From Phenylobacterium sp. (lineage in GTDB: Bacteria > Pseudomonadota > Alphaproteobacteria > Caulobacterales > Caulobacteraceae), in the NCBI GenBank assembly GCA_003136395.1, contig PLEH01000204.1, positions 34,478-69,035 of the forward strand: DNA of 34,558 nucleotides, in the 5' to 3' direction. Below the pieces are notes generated by a model, which made no database searches, had not been told where the DNA came from, and saw only the letters and a list, made by a program, of their open reading frames with translations. How positions within the stretch are numbered: position 1 is the first letter of the stretch; each line of letters starts with the position of its first letter. The translations under genes were made by a program, and so were the position numbers. Below, one piece after another: positions 1 through 8,606 of the stretch.

Positions 1-265
1 CGCGGCGGCCGGTGAGGATCTTGTGCGGATAGGCCTGGTGGCCGACGTCCCAGATCAGGATGTCCTTGGGAGTCTCATAGACGTGGTGCAGGGCGACGGT
101 CAGCTCGACCACCCCCAGGCCCGCGCCCAGGTGGCCGCCGGTCTGGGAAACCGCGTCGATGGTCTCGGCGCGAAGCTCGTCGGCGAGCTGTCTCAGCTGC
201 GCGATCGACATCCCTCGGGTGTCGGCGGGCGAGGCGACGGTGTCGAGAAGCGGAGTTGTGGTCAT
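1..265 (-). CDS. dxs: 1-deoxy-D-xylulose-5-phosphate synthase, N-terminal part (runs off the window)
   Basis: Only the first 88 residues are present; the gene continues past base 1. DXS joins pyruvate and glyceraldehyde 3-phosphate, using thiamine diphosphate, in the first step of the MEP isoprenoid pathway in the cytoplasm. The visible part has the family's N-terminal pattern: the thiamine-site stretch [20 protein letters not shown] and then [17 protein letters not shown]. The ATG at 265 is the only sensible start, giving [18 protein letters not shown]. The gene lies 28 bp after ispA on the same strand, so prenyl precursor supply and chain elongation are probably co-transcribed. Recognition is secure although truncated. 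Confidence 0.95.
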   Translation of the reverse strand, partial: MTTTPLLDTVASPADTRGMSIAQLRQLADELRAETIDAVSQTGGHLGAGLGVVELTVALHHVYETPKDILIWDVGHQAYPHKILTGRR

Positions 266-293
266 GGGTTAAGCGAGCGGGACCCGGCGGGAA

Positions 294-1211
294 CTAATTT
301 CGGCGCTCTAACACGAAATCGACGCTCGCCCGCAGGAATTCGGCCGCCTCGCCGAAGGGCTCCAGGTGCGCCTTGGTCTGGCCAGAGAGTAGGCTCAGAC
401 GCTCGCGCGCGGCCTCAACTCCCAGCAGGGTGACGAAGTTCGCCTTGCCCTTGGCGGCGTCCTTGCCGACCGCCTTGCCGAGGCTTGCCGCGTCGCCCTC
501 GGCGTCCAGCAGGTCGTCGACGATCTGATAGGCGAGACCCAGGTCCTGGGCGAACCCCAGCATGGCGTGGCGCTCGGAATCCTTGGCCCTGGCCAGCACC
601 AGCGGCAGTTCGAAGGCGCAGGCGATCAGGGCGCCGGTCTTCAGCCGCTGCATGCGCGCCACCCCGCCCAGGTCGTCGCGCACGCCCAGGATGTCGATCA
701 TCTGTCCGCCGGCCATGCCGCGCGCGCCCGCGGCCTGCGCGAGCTTCATCACCAGCTCCGCGCGAATCGCGCCGTCGGAGTGGGTGTCGGGGTGGGCGAG
801 GATCTCGAAGGCCGCGGTCTGCAGGGCGTCGCCGGCCAGCACCGCCGTCGCCTCGTCATAGGCCTTGTGCACCGTCGGCCGGCCGCGGCGCATGTCGTCG
901 TCGTCCATGCAGGGCAGGTCGTCGTGGATCAGGCTGTAGGCCTGGATGCATTCCAGGGCGCAGGCCGCCCGCAGCACCGAGCGTTCCGGCACGTCGAACA
1001 TCTTGCCGGTTTCCAGGGCGAAGAAGGTTCGCAGGCGCTTGCCGGGCCCCAGCGCGGCATAGCGCATCGCCTCGGTGAGCTGGGATTCCGGCCCGTCGGC
1101 GCGGGGCAGAAGCTCGTCCAGTGCGACGGTGACCAGATCGGCGGCCTGCGCCACGCGTTGGGCGAGGGAGCCCACCGGACCCGGCGGCTCGCCTGGATCG
1201 TTGGCCGGCAT
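294..1211 (-). CDS. ispA: Polyprenyl synthetase, probable farnesyl diphosphate synthase
   Basis: A 305-aa class I trans-prenyltransferase that would condense isopentenyl diphosphate with allylic diphosphates to give farnesyl (perhaps geranylgeranyl) diphosphate. The first Asp-rich motif is at about residues 97-106 ([10 protein letters not shown], then MRRG) and the second at about 232-236 (DDLLD, in [14 protein letters not shown]). GPGKRLR near residue 56 is the usual IPP-binding stretch. Length is normal for IspA. Its ATG shares one base with the xseB stop (TGATG), and dxs follows, the common xseB-ispA-dxs order. Product chain length cannot be fixed by reading alone. Confidence 0.93.
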   Translation of the reverse strand: MPANDPGEPPGPVGSLAQRVAQAADLVTVALDELLPRADGPESQLTEAMRYAALGPGKRLRTFFALETGKMFDVPERSVLRAACALECIQAYSLIHDDLPCMDDDDMRRGRPTVHKAYDEATAVLAGDALQTAAFEILAHPDTHSDGAIRAELVMKLAQAAGARGMAGGQMIDILGVRDDLGGVARMQRLKTGALIACAFELPLVLARAKDSERHAMLGFAQDLGLAYQIVDDLLDAEGDAASLGKAVGKDAAKGKANFVTLLGVEAARERLSLLSGQTKAHLEPFGEAAEFLRASVDFVLERRN

Positions 1212-1453
1212 CAGTTGAACTCGGCGGGCTCGACTCCGGGCGCGCCGCCGGCGCCCACCACGATCTTCTCCACGCGCAGGCGCGCGGCCTCGAGCCGGGT
1301 CTCGCAGTGCGCCTTGAGCGCGGCGCCCCGTTCATACATGGCGATCGAGGCCTCCAGCGGCGCCTGGCCGGATTCCAGCCGCGCCACGATCTGCTCAAGC
1401 TCGGCCAGCGCTTGCTCGAAGGTGAGGGTCGCGATGTCGACAGGTTCGGACAT
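1211..1453 (-). CDS. xseB: Exodeoxyribonuclease VII small subunit
   Basis: An 80-aa protein with the small-subunit signature: [20 protein letters not shown] near the N-terminus, then [20 protein letters not shown]. XseB binds the large subunit XseA to form exonuclease VII, which degrades single-stranded DNA into oligonucleotides. The size is typical, with a short Gly/Ala/Pro-rich tail. It lies 9 bp after the histidine phosphatase gene and overlaps ispA by one base, so it sits inside the operon. xseA is not in the window. Confidence 0.93.
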   Translation of the reverse strand: MSEPVDIATLTFEQALAELEQIVARLESGQAPLEASIAMYERGAALKAHCETRLEAARLRVEKIVVGAGGAPGVEPAEFN

Positions 1454-1462
1454 GGTCCTTTC

Positions 1463-2128
1463 CTAGAACCGCTCGAAGCGGCGCGTCGACCAGTATTTGT
1501 AGCCTTCTCGGATCGTCCGCCGCCAGCCGCGCTTCAAGAGCGCCCGGCCGATGAGCACATTGAAGAAGCCATGCGCCAGCACGACGACGTCCTGGCCGCT
1601 GTCGGCGATGGCCTCCAGCTTGGCCGCGGCCTGATCGGCGCGCGCCTCGGCCTGCTCGCGGCTTTCCTCGCCCTGATGGTGGTTGAAGAACCACCAGTGA
1701 ACGCGCGCCATGAACCCCCAGATCCGCGGCGACAGCTTGATCCACGGCCAGTTCGGCGGCGGCAATGGCGCCTCGATCAGCACCTCGTCGCGGGTGAAGG
1801 CGCGGCCCTGGCCCACGGCCTGGGCGCTTTCGATGGCGCGCAGGCGGGTGGACGAGATCAGCACGTCGCAGTCTTTGACGAAGCCCACGAGATGCTCCGG
1901 CGGCGCCTGTCCCGGCAGCAGGCCCATCAGCTCGTATTGCGCCCAGAACGCGCGGTATTCCTTCGATGACAGCTTGACCTTGCGCGACAGCGCCGGCTCG
2001 CCGTGACGGGCGAGGGTGATGGCGCCGGAACGCGGCTTGGCGGGCGCGGGCTTGGGCGCGCCCAGGGGCGCATTGAGGGAGCCTGCGGTCAAGGCGCTGG
2101 CCGGTCCATCCGAACGGCTGGCGTGCAA
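1463..2128 (-). CDS. Histidine phosphatase family protein
   Basis: A 221-aa member of the phosphoglycerate-mutase-like superfamily. The catalytic RHG motif lies in ITLARHGEPALS and the second active-site His in VVVLAHGFFNVLIG; SSTRLRAIESAQAVG supplies the usual Arg and Glu. Substrate is unknown. The start is uncertain: the ORF opens with a TTG at 2128 directly behind a purine-rich GGTGAGGGG, and the first 30 or so residues (Ala/Pro-rich) precede the domain, so translation could begin later. The gene is embedded between the deacetylase gene and xseB on the same strand (gaps of 40 and 9 bp). Confidence 0.8.
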   Translation of the reverse strand: MHASRSDGPASALTAGSLNAPLGAPKPAPAKPRSGAITLARHGEPALSRKVKLSSKEYRAFWAQYELMGLLPGQAPPEHLVGFVKDCDVLISSTRLRAIESAQAVGQGRAFTRDEVLIEAPLPPPNWPWIKLSPRIWGFMARVHWWFFNHHQGEESREQAEARADQAAAKLEAIADSGQDVVVLAHGFFNVLIGRALLKRGWRRTIREGYKYWSTRRFERF

Positions 2129-2168
2129 CCCCTCACCCGTCCGTCCCTATCCCCAAGACAAAGGGGCC

Positions 2169-3095
2169 CTACCCCTCGGAAAGGGCCCGCACATGCGCAA
2201 GCGCCGACGAGCCCAGAGCCTCAAGGTCGTAACCGCCCTCAAGCGAGGACACAACCCGGCCCTTGGCGTGGCGGTTGGCCACCGAGGCGATGGCGCGGGT
2301 GGCCCAGGCGAAGTCCTCGGCTTCCAGCGACTGGCCGCCGCCGCCCAGAGGATCGCGCGCATGGGCGTCGAATCCGGCCGAAACGATGATCAGGTCAGGG
2401 GCGAAGGCGTCCACCTTCGGCATCAGGCTCTCGAAGGCCTTGCGCCAGACCTCGCGGCTGCCGCCCTCCGGCGCCACGGCGTTGGCGATATTTGGCGACG
2501 TCGGCTCGTCGGGGTGGCCGCTGCCGGGCCACATGGGCCACTGCTGGATCGAGGCCAGGAACAGCCCCTCCTGGCCGTCGAACGCGGCTTGCGTGCCGTT
2601 GCCGTGGTGGATGTCGAAGTCGACGACCGCCACTTTGCTGAGACCCGCCGCCTGGGCGGCGCGGGCGGCGATGGCCACATTGGAGAAGATGCAGAAGCCC
2701 ATGGGCAGGCCGGGCTCGGCGTGGTGGCCCGGCGGCCTGACCGCGCAGAAGGCCCGGTTCGCCTCGCCGACGGCGACGTCGCGCACCGCGGCCACCACCG
2801 CGCCTGCGGCCCGGCGCGCGGCGTTGAGGCTGCCGGCCGACATGAAGGTGTCCGGGTCGAGCCTGAGCGTGCCGGCCCCCGGCTTGGCCGCGAAGATCGC
2901 CTCGAGGTAGGTCTTGCCGTGGACCCGGGCCAGGTCGGCCTCCTCGGCCAGCGGCGCGTCGCGCACCATGTACTTGATGTCGCTGGCGTCGCTCAGCGCG
3001 TCGGTGACCGCCTGCAGCCGCTCGGGCCGCTCCGGATGGCGGGCGCCGGGGCGGTGGTCGAGCATGTCCTGATGGGTGTAGAGCGCGACTGTCAT
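2169..3095 (-). CDS. Histone-deacetylase-like amidohydrolase (HDAC/AcuC/acetylpolyamine hydrolase family)
   Basis: A 308-aa zinc amidohydrolase that would remove acetyl groups from lysine side chains or polyamines. Visible motifs in order: HPERPERL (20-27), RPPGHHAEP with the His pair at 124-125, [10 protein letters not shown] with zinc ligands D161 and H163, [14 protein letters not shown] with D243, and EGGYD with the transition-state Tyr289. All catalytic positions are intact, so activity is expected. Homologues often lie next to xseB and ispA in alphaproteobacteria. It is the first gene of the minus-strand operon and is divergent from a GNAT acetyltransferase only 33 bp away. Substrate is not deducible. 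Confidence 0.9.
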   Translation of the reverse strand: MTVALYTHQDMLDHRPGARHPERPERLQAVTDALSDASDIKYMVRDAPLAEEADLARVHGKTYLEAIFAAKPGAGTLRLDPDTFMSAGSLNAARRAAGAVVAAVRDVAVGEANRAFCAVRPPGHHAEPGLPMGFCIFSNVAIAARAAQAAGLSKVAVVDFDIHHGNGTQAAFDGQEGLFLASIQQWPMWPGSGHPDEPTSPNIANAVAPEGGSREVWRKAFESLMPKVDAFAPDLIIVSAGFDAHARDPLGGGGQSLEAEDFAWATRAIASVANRHAKGRVVSSLEGGYDLEALGSSALAHVRALSEG

Positions 3096-3128
3096 GCTTC
3101 ATCTTAGCAAGGATTCTAAGCCCACAAG

Positions 3129-3701
3129 ATGACCGAGCCCTCGATCCGCCGCGCGGGACCTGCCGACGCCGACGCCATCTCCGCCATCGGCATGGCGACC
3201 TTTGTCGAGACCTTCGGCCATCTCTATCCGCGCGCCGACCTGGAGCGGTACCTTGAGGAGGCCTACGACCTCGAGCGCACCCGGGCCGACCTGGCCGATC
3301 CGGCCAAGGCCTCCTGGATCGTGGAGGCCGGCGAGGAGGTCATCGGCTATGCGCTCGCAGGCCCCGGCGGCCTGCCCCACGCCGAGGTGACGCCCGCCTG
3401 CGGGGAATTGAAGCGGATCTACCTCCTGAAGGCCTGGCATGGCGGCGGCTTGGGCGCGCGCCTGTTCGCCGAGACCCTGGCCTGGCTGCAGAGCGGCGGA
3501 CCGCGCGCGGTCTGGATCGGCGTCTGGTCGGAGAATCACCGCGCGCTCAGGTTCTACGGGCGCCACGGCTTCGAAAAAGTGGGCGAGTACGACTTCCACG
3601 TGGGCGATACAATCGACCACGAATACATCCTTCGTCGAAGTGGGGAGAGTTTTTCTAGCTTGACCGCGGAATCGGCGGCAAGCGAACACAATCCCGCCTG
3701 A
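3129..3701 (+). CDS. GNAT family N-acetyltransferase
   Basis: A 190-aa acyltransferase of the GNAT fold. The N-terminus starts the domain at once (SIRRAGPADADAISAI). The acetyl-CoA-binding loop is seen in IYLLKAWHGGGLGARLF at about residues 98-114, followed by WIGVWSENHRALRFYGRHGF, the usual C-terminal signature. The last 20 or so residues (Ser/Ala-rich after EYILRR) extend past the fold. The acceptor is unknown; the RimI-like layout fits protein or small-molecule amines. No clear Shine-Dalgarno is seen before the ATG. It is divergent from the HDAC-like gene across 33 bp. Confidence 0.88.
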   Translation: MTEPSIRRAGPADADAISAIGMATFVETFGHLYPRADLERYLEEAYDLERTRADLADPAKASWIVEAGEEVIGYALAGPGGLPHAEVTPACGELKRIYLLKAWHGGGLGARLFAETLAWLQSGGPRAVWIGVWSENHRALRFYGRHGFEKVGEYDFHVGDTIDHEYILRRSGESFSSLTAESAASEHNPA

Positions 3702-3820
3702 GTTACTGTGGGAGACGGTCAAATATTGCCTAGATTTAACCTTTCCCCTCTTGGCGGGAAGCTCTGCATTTGGGACCCTGCGGCCGGGCTCTTCTTCATG
3801 AGTGAGGCGCGGCGGGCAGG

Positions 3821-4336
3821 ATGCTCAGGATCGGCTATGTCAGGCTGCAGGACGACGGTTCGGGCGCGGACCCCGCGGCGGAAACGGCGGCGCTGAGAGC
3901 CCTGGGCTGCCACGTGGTGCGCGCCGAGGAGCCGGCCAGGCCCGGCGGCGACGACTTCGCCATGCTGCACTCGATCCTGGAATTCATCGGCGGCGGCGAC
4001 GAGCTGGTGGTGGGCCGCCTGGAGCATCTGGGCGCCAGCGGCAGGGCCATGTGGGAGGCGTTGCAGGCCCTGGAGCGGCGCGGCGCGGCCTTGCGCGGCG
4101 TCGAGCCGGAGCTGTCCAGAGTGGGGCCAGGCGGCCTGGCGCTGCGCGCGGCGCTTGAGGCCGTGGCCGCGGTCGAGCCGGTGGGCGCAGGCCGCCACCG
4201 CCGTCCGGCCGCGGCCCAGGACATCCGCGCCCTGCAGCGCGCCGGGATCGGGCCGGTGGAGATCGCGCGCCGGCTAGGCGTCTCGCGCATGACCGTGTGG
4301 CGCAAACTCAAGGCCGTGGAGCCCTGCCCCACCTGA
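3821..4336 (+). CDS. Serine-recombinase-like protein lacking catalytic residues, with C-terminal helix-turn-helix
   Basis: A 171-aa protein with the order of a small resolvase/invertase: an N-terminal resolvase-like fold opening RIGYVRLQ (compare GYARVS), the helix region DELVVGRLEHLGASG (compare VVxKLDRLGRS), and a C-terminal HTH near residues 144-165 (GPVEIARRLGVSRMTVWRKL). Against gamma-delta resolvase, the catalytic Ser10 is Gln10, Asp67/Arg68 are Glu68/His69, Arg71 is Ala72, and the Arg45 region holds Asp; only Arg8 remains. It should not recombine DNA. No transposase or terminal repeats lie nearby. A domesticated DNA-binding protein is my inference. Its end converges on emrB. Confidence 0.75.
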   Translation: MLRIGYVRLQDDGSGADPAAETAALRALGCHVVRAEEPARPGGDDFAMLHSILEFIGGGDELVVGRLEHLGASGRAMWEALQALERRGAALRGVEPELSRVGPGGLALRAALEAVAAVEPVGAGRHRRPAAAQDIRALQRAGIGPVEIARRLGVSRMTVWRKLKAVEPCPT

Positions 4337-4351
4337 CCTGTTACGCCTGAC

Positions 4352-5908
4352 CTAGTCCGCCGCGGCGTGCGACGCGCCCGCGCCCAGGGCTTTCTTGGTC
4401 AGCCACACGCAGGGCACCAGCAGCAGCATCAGGACCGAGGCGATCCGGAAGATGTCGTCGGTCGACAGCAGGAAGGCCTGGTTGGTCACCTGGTTGGTGA
4501 TTGCGCCCACCGCCTGGGTGGCGCTGAGGCCCGCAGCCTGCAGTTTCTGGATCGCAGCGGTGAAGGTCGGGTCGCCCGCGGACATGGTCTCCGCCAGGCG
4601 GCTCTGGTGCAGGGTCGCGGTCTGCTCCCAGGCCGTGGCGGCCACGGAGGCGGCGAAGCCGCCCGCGGTGATGCGCGCGAAGTTGTAGAGACCGGAAGCC
4701 TGCGGCACGAGCTGGCCCGGCACCCCGTTCAGGGTCAGGGTCACCATCGAGACGAAGAAGGTGCTCATGGCCACGCCCTGCACCAGGCTCGGTATGACCA
4801 GGCCGATGAAGTCCACGTCGGTGGTGAAGCGCGAGCGCATGAAGAAGGAAACCGCGAAGGCCAGCAGCGACACGCTCGCGGTCCAGCGCGCGTCCACCCG
4901 GTTCATCAGCCGCGCCGCGAACGGCGTCAGGAACACCGCCACCATGCCGGAGGGCGCGGCGACCAGGCCGGCCCAGGTGGCGATGTAGCCCATCCGCGTC
5001 TGAAGCCAGAGCGGGCTCAGGAGGTTCGCGCCGAAGAACAGCGCAAAGCCGATGCAGGAGACTGCGGTGGCGATGACGAAATTGCGCGACTTGAACAGCG
5101 ACAGGTCGACGATCGGGTTCTCCTCGTTGAGCTCCCAGATCAGCCAGGCGATGAAGCCGATCACCACGATGATCGCCTCGACGATGATCGCCGGTGAATT
5201 GAACCAGTCGGCGTCCTTGCCGGTGTCCAGCAAGACCTGCAGGGCGCCCACCCAGGTGAGCAGCAGGAAGAAGCCGGTGCGGTCGATGGGCACGACGCGG
5301 GTCGGGGTCTCGCGGCTCTTCATATTGCGCCAGCAAAGCAGGGTGCAGAGGATCCCCACCGGCAGGTTGATCAGGAAGATCCACGGCCAGGAGATGTTGT
5401 CGGAGATGTAGCCCCCGAGGATTGGCCCGGTGATCGGCGCCACCAGGGTGGTCATCGACCAGATGGCCAGCGCCGTTCCCCGCTGGCTGGCCGGGAAGAT
5501 CATGATCAAGAGCGCCTGGGAGCCCGGTATCATCGGTCCGGAGACCGCGCCTTGCAGCACGCGGAAGGCGATCAGCGACGGCAGGTTCCAGGAGATCCCG
5601 CAGAGGAACGAGGCGATGGTGAACAGGGCCACCGAGCCCACGAAGGTCTTCACCACGCCATAGCGCATCATCAGCCAGCCGGTCAGCGGCACCGAGACGC
5701 CGTTGGCCACGGCGAAGGACGTGACAACCCAGGTCCCCTGGCTGGCGGAGACGCCGAGGTTGCCGGCGATGGTCGGGATCGAGACGTTGGCGATGGTCGA
5801 ATCCAGCACCTGCATGAAGGTGCCGAGCGCCAGCGCTATGGAGGTGATCGCCAGCAGCGGCCCGGTCATCGGGGCGGGCATGGACGGCGCGGTTCCGGGA
5901 CTGGACAT
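4352..5908 (-). CDS. emrB: DHA2-family MFS multidrug exporter, EmrB/QacA type
   Basis: A 518-aa, strongly hydrophobic inner-membrane drug/proton antiporter with a hydrophobicity pattern fitting 14 spans. Family signatures include LDSTIANVSIPTIAGNLG in the first helix, SASQGTWVVTSFAVANGVSV, and PMIPGSQALLIMIFPASQRG. Length matches EmrB. It is the last gene of a minus-strand operon with an outer-membrane factor and EmrA, and its ATG lies 19 bp after the emrA stop. It would pump hydrophobic compounds through the EmrA-NodT conduit. Substrate range is unknown. Confidence 0.92.
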   Translation of the reverse strand: MSSPGTAPSMPAPMTGPLLAITSIALALGTFMQVLDSTIANVSIPTIAGNLGVSASQGTWVVTSFAVANGVSVPLTGWLMMRYGVVKTFVGSVALFTIASFLCGISWNLPSLIAFRVLQGAVSGPMIPGSQALLIMIFPASQRGTALAIWSMTTLVAPITGPILGGYISDNISWPWIFLINLPVGILCTLLCWRNMKSRETPTRVVPIDRTGFFLLLTWVGALQVLLDTGKDADWFNSPAIIVEAIIVVIGFIAWLIWELNEENPIVDLSLFKSRNFVIATAVSCIGFALFFGANLLSPLWLQTRMGYIATWAGLVAAPSGMVAVFLTPFAARLMNRVDARWTASVSLLAFAVSFFMRSRFTTDVDFIGLVIPSLVQGVAMSTFFVSMVTLTLNGVPGQLVPQASGLYNFARITAGGFAASVAATAWEQTATLHQSRLAETMSAGDPTFTAAIQKLQAAGLSATQAVGAITNQVTNQAFLLSTDDIFRIASVLMLLLVPCVWLTKKALGAGASHAAAD

Positions 5909-5927
5909 GGGCGGCGCGTCCCTTGGC

Positions 5928-7037
5928 CTATTTGGCGCCGGAGATGTCGACGGAGGCCTTCATGGAGAGGCCCACCCGCAAGGGGTGCTGGGCCAGTTCC
6001 TTGGGGTCGAGATCGATGCGCACCGGCAGGCGCTGCACCACCTTGATCCAGTTGCCGGACGCGTTCTGGGCCGGGATCAGCGAGAAGGCCGCGCCGGTGC
6101 CGCCGGAGAGGCCCCGCACTCGACCATGGAAGACCACGTCCTTGCCGTAGAGGTCGGAGGTGAGCGTCACCGGCTGGCCCGGGCGGACCCTCTTCAGCTG
6201 CACTTCCTTGAAGTTGGCGTCGACGTAGGCCTCGGTGGTGGGCACGATGGCCATGATCGGCACGCCCATGGCGACCTGCTGGCCGAGCTCCACCTGCTTC
6301 TTCGAGATCACCCCGTCCATGGGCGCGCGGATGACCATGCGGTCGAGCGCCAGCTGGGCGGCGTCGAGCTTGGCGCGCGCGGCCAGCACCTCGGGATTCT
6401 GCTCCAGGCTGACGCCGGCGATCATCACCTGGTTGGCCTCGCGATTGCCGACCGCGGCGGCGCGGGCCGCCTGGGACTGGCCGAGCATGGCCTGGGCCTC
6501 GGAAAACTTGTTCCGGGCGTTGGTCAGTTCGTCGCCGGAGACCGCGCCGGAGGCGGACAGCGCCTGGCGGCGTTCGAGGTCGGTGCGGGCCCGGTCGAGG
6601 TCGGACTTCATGCGCGCGATGTCGGCGTCGCGCGCGGCGAGCTGGCCGGCGAGGGCTGTGTCATTGGCGCCCATGGCGCGCACCCGCCGCTCGGCCGACC
6701 CCAGGGCGGCCTGCGCCTGGGCCACGGCGATCTTCGCGTCGGAGTCGTCGAGGATGACCAGCGGGGTCCCGGCCTTCACCACCTCGGTCTCGCGGACCAG
6801 CACCTTGGCCACCGGGCCGGCGACCAGCGGCGTCACCTGGCCCACGTCGGCGCCGACGTAGGCGTTGTCGGTCTCCACCGACTTGCCGGAGGTGAGCAGC
6901 CACCAGACGCCGAACAGGGCCGCGCCCACGACGACGGCGATGGCGAGCCAGGTCAGCAGGCGCCGGCGGTTCGCCCGGGCGATGGCGGCGGGAGCCGCTG
7001 TGGCGATGGGCCGGTCGAGGGTGGCGGTGTCGGGCAT
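5928..7037 (-). CDS. emrA: HlyD/EmrA-family periplasmic adaptor subunit
   Basis: A 369-aa membrane-fusion protein. A cytoplasmic leader of about 27 residues precedes one transmembrane segment (LLTWLAIAVVVGAALFGVWW), then the typical TDNAYVGADVGQVTPLVAG start of the lipoyl/barrel-sandwich domain. A long Ala/Arg/Glu-rich helical hairpin spans roughly 110-215, followed by VIRAPMDGVISKKQVELGQQ (second lipoyl half) and a beta-barrel region with YVDANFKEVQL. It bridges EmrB and the outer-membrane channel. It sits between them in the operon, 34 bp after the NodT gene. Confidence 0.93.
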   Translation of the reverse strand: MPDTATLDRPIATAAPAAIARANRRRLLTWLAIAVVVGAALFGVWWLLTSGKSVETDNAYVGADVGQVTPLVAGPVAKVLVRETEVVKAGTPLVILDDSDAKIAVAQAQAALGSAERRVRAMGANDTALAGQLAARDADIARMKSDLDRARTDLERRQALSASGAVSGDELTNARNKFSEAQAMLGQSQAARAAAVGNREANQVMIAGVSLEQNPEVLAARAKLDAAQLALDRMVIRAPMDGVISKKQVELGQQVAMGVPIMAIVPTTEAYVDANFKEVQLKRVRPGQPVTLTSDLYGKDVVFHGRVRGLSGGTGAAFSLIPAQNASGNWIKVVQRLPVRIDLDPKELAQHPLRVGLSMKASVDISGAK

Positions 7038-7071
7038 CGGAGTGGACTTTCGAGAGAACCTTGGGGGCCGG

Positions 7072-8496
7072 TCAGGCCGAATGGAAACCGCCGCCCAGCG
7101 CGCGGACGAGCTGTACGTCGAGGTCTAGCGCGCGCGCATCGAGATCGGCCACCGTGCGCCGGCGTTTCAGGACCCCCTGCTCGGCCAGGAGCACGGCGGG
7201 ATAGGTGGAGAGCCCGCCCTGGTAGCGGAGTTTGGCGATGCGATAGGCGTCCTCGCTGGCGGCGAGCGCGGCGCGGCTGTCGGCGAGCTGGGACTGCAGC
7301 GCGCGGCTGGAGGCCACCACGTCGGCCACCTGCCGGAAAGCTTCCGTGACGGCGGCGTCGTAGCTGGCGACCGCCGCGTCGCGGTCGGCCTCGGCGCCGC
7401 GCAGCCCGGCTTTCAGCCGCCCGCCCTCGAAGATCGGCAGGCTGACGGCGGGGCCGACCGAACCGATGTCGGACCCCGAGGCGAAGACCTTGTCCAGGTG
7501 CAGCGCCTGGGTCCCGATGAAGGCCGCCAGGTTGATGTCCGGGAAGAAGGCCGCGCGCGCCTCGTGGACGCGGCTGGCGGCGGCCTCGGCGCGCCAGCGC
7601 GCGGCGGTGACGTCGGGGCGGCGGCCCACCAGGCCGGCGGCGAGTTCGGCGGGAACCCCCAAAGGCTTCAGGCCGGTGACGCTCGGGCGGGTGAGGCTGA
7701 GGCCCCGGTCGGGACCGGCGCCGACCAGGGCGGACAGCCGGTTGCGGGTCAGCGCGATCTGCTCGTCGATGGCCGAAAGGTCGGCCCTGGCCTGTAGCGG
7801 CTCGGCCTCGGCCTGGCGCTGCTCTCCCAGGGTGTCGAGGCCATTGGCGACGCGGTCGGCCACCAGCTTGGAGGTCTCGCCCTGGACGCCCATGGACCGC
7901 TCGGCCACGTCGCGCTCGGCGTAGAGGCGCGCAAGGTCGGCGTAGGCGGCCGCAACGTTTGTCGAGAGCATCAGCCGCGCCTCGGCGGCATCGGCCTCAG
8001 CCGCCCGTGCGTCGGACACGGCGGCGGCCACCGCCGCGCGGTTCTTGCCCCAGAAGTCGAGCTCCCAGCTGAAGTCGAGCGTGCCGCGGCCGTACCAGTT
8101 GTAGCCCTGCGGCACGAACTGCGCCGGAATGCCGACGTTGTAGCTCTGCTTCATCTCCTCGACGCTGCCGTTGGCCGAGGCCCTGGGCAGTTCGCGGGCG
8201 TGCGCGGCGGCGCTGGCGGCGTCGGCCTTGCGGACGCGAGCCTCGGCGGCGGCCAGCGTGGGCGAGCCGGCCAGCGCCTCGGCCATCAGGCTGTTCAGCT
8301 GCCCATCGCCGTAGGCCGTCCACCAGGCGTCGGCGGGCCAGTCGCGGCTCGGACCGGCCAGGGCCTGCGAGGTCGCGTAGCTCGCCGGGGCCTTGGCGAT
8401 ACGAGCCGGCGCCTCGGGCGGCAGGGTCGCACACGCGCTCAGCGCGGTGGCGGCGAGGAGAGACATGACGGTCAGGCGGATGCGGTGGGCGTTCAT
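7072..8496 (-). CDS. NodT-family outer-membrane efflux lipoprotein
   Basis: A 474-aa TolC/OprM-like outer-membrane factor. From the ATG at 8496 it has a lipoprotein signal, MNAHRIRLTVMSLLAATA with lipobox LSAC, then the domain start PSRDWPADAWWTAYGDGQLN, a classic NodT opening. Two outer-membrane-efflux repeats rich in Ala/Arg/Glu coiled-coil follow, with LPIFEGGRLKAGLRGAEADR in the second. The open frame extends upstream but crosses the operator and lacks a signal, so the internal start is preferred. As first gene of the operon it supplies the exit duct for EmrAB. Confidence 0.9.
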   Translation of the reverse strand: MNAHRIRLTVMSLLAATALSACATLPPEAPARIAKAPASYATSQALAGPSRDWPADAWWTAYGDGQLNSLMAEALAGSPTLAAAEARVRKADAASAAAHARELPRASANGSVEEMKQSYNVGIPAQFVPQGYNWYGRGTLDFSWELDFWGKNRAAVAAAVSDARAAEADAAEARLMLSTNVAAAYADLARLYAERDVAERSMGVQGETSKLVADRVANGLDTLGEQRQAEAEPLQARADLSAIDEQIALTRNRLSALVGAGPDRGLSLTRPSVTGLKPLGVPAELAAGLVGRRPDVTAARWRAEAAASRVHEARAAFFPDINLAAFIGTQALHLDKVFASGSDIGSVGPAVSLPIFEGGRLKAGLRGAEADRDAAVASYDAAVTEAFRQVADVVASSRALQSQLADSRAALAASEDAYRIAKLRYQGGLSTYPAVLLAEQGVLKRRRTVADLDARALDLDVQLVRALGGGFHSA

Positions 8497-8511
8497 GTCG
8501 CAGACTCTTGT

Positions 8512-8529
8512 CATACCGTACGGTACGGT
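8512..8529. promoter_or_regulatory. Palindromic operator, copy 1 (efflux-operon side)
   Basis: Bases 8514-8525 read TACCGTACGGTA, a perfect 12-bp palindrome, and the half-site CGGT is repeated just beyond it. The 13-mer CATACCGTACGGT (8512-8524) recurs at 8584-8596. The site lies 16 bp upstream of the NodT start codon, where a bound TetR dimer would block transcription of the efflux operon. Binding by the neighbouring TetR protein is inferred from position. Confidence 0.75.
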
Positions 8530-8583
8530 CATATATTGCACGGGACGATATAGCGAGCGCCAACCTGGCGCGTCAAGACTGAC

Positions 8584-8597
8584 CATACCGTACGGTT
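8584..8597. promoter_or_regulatory. Palindromic operator, copy 2 (tetR side)
   Basis: Second copy of the 13-mer CATACCGTACGGT, with the perfect 10-bp palindrome ACCGTACGGT at 8587-8596, 72 bp from copy 1 and ending 10 bp before the tetR ATG at 8607. Its position predicts autorepression of the regulator. Confidence 0.73.
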
Positions 8598-8606
8598 GGA
8601 ATAAAG

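Noticed and set aside
3821-4336. The recombinase-like gene as an active resolvase of a transposon
   Set aside because: The catalytic Ser and Arg residues are missing and no transposase, res site or terminal repeats are near.
5703-7349. Open frame of about 548 codons on the plus strand
   Set aside because: Antisense to emrA and parts of its neighbours, whose motifs are unmistakable.
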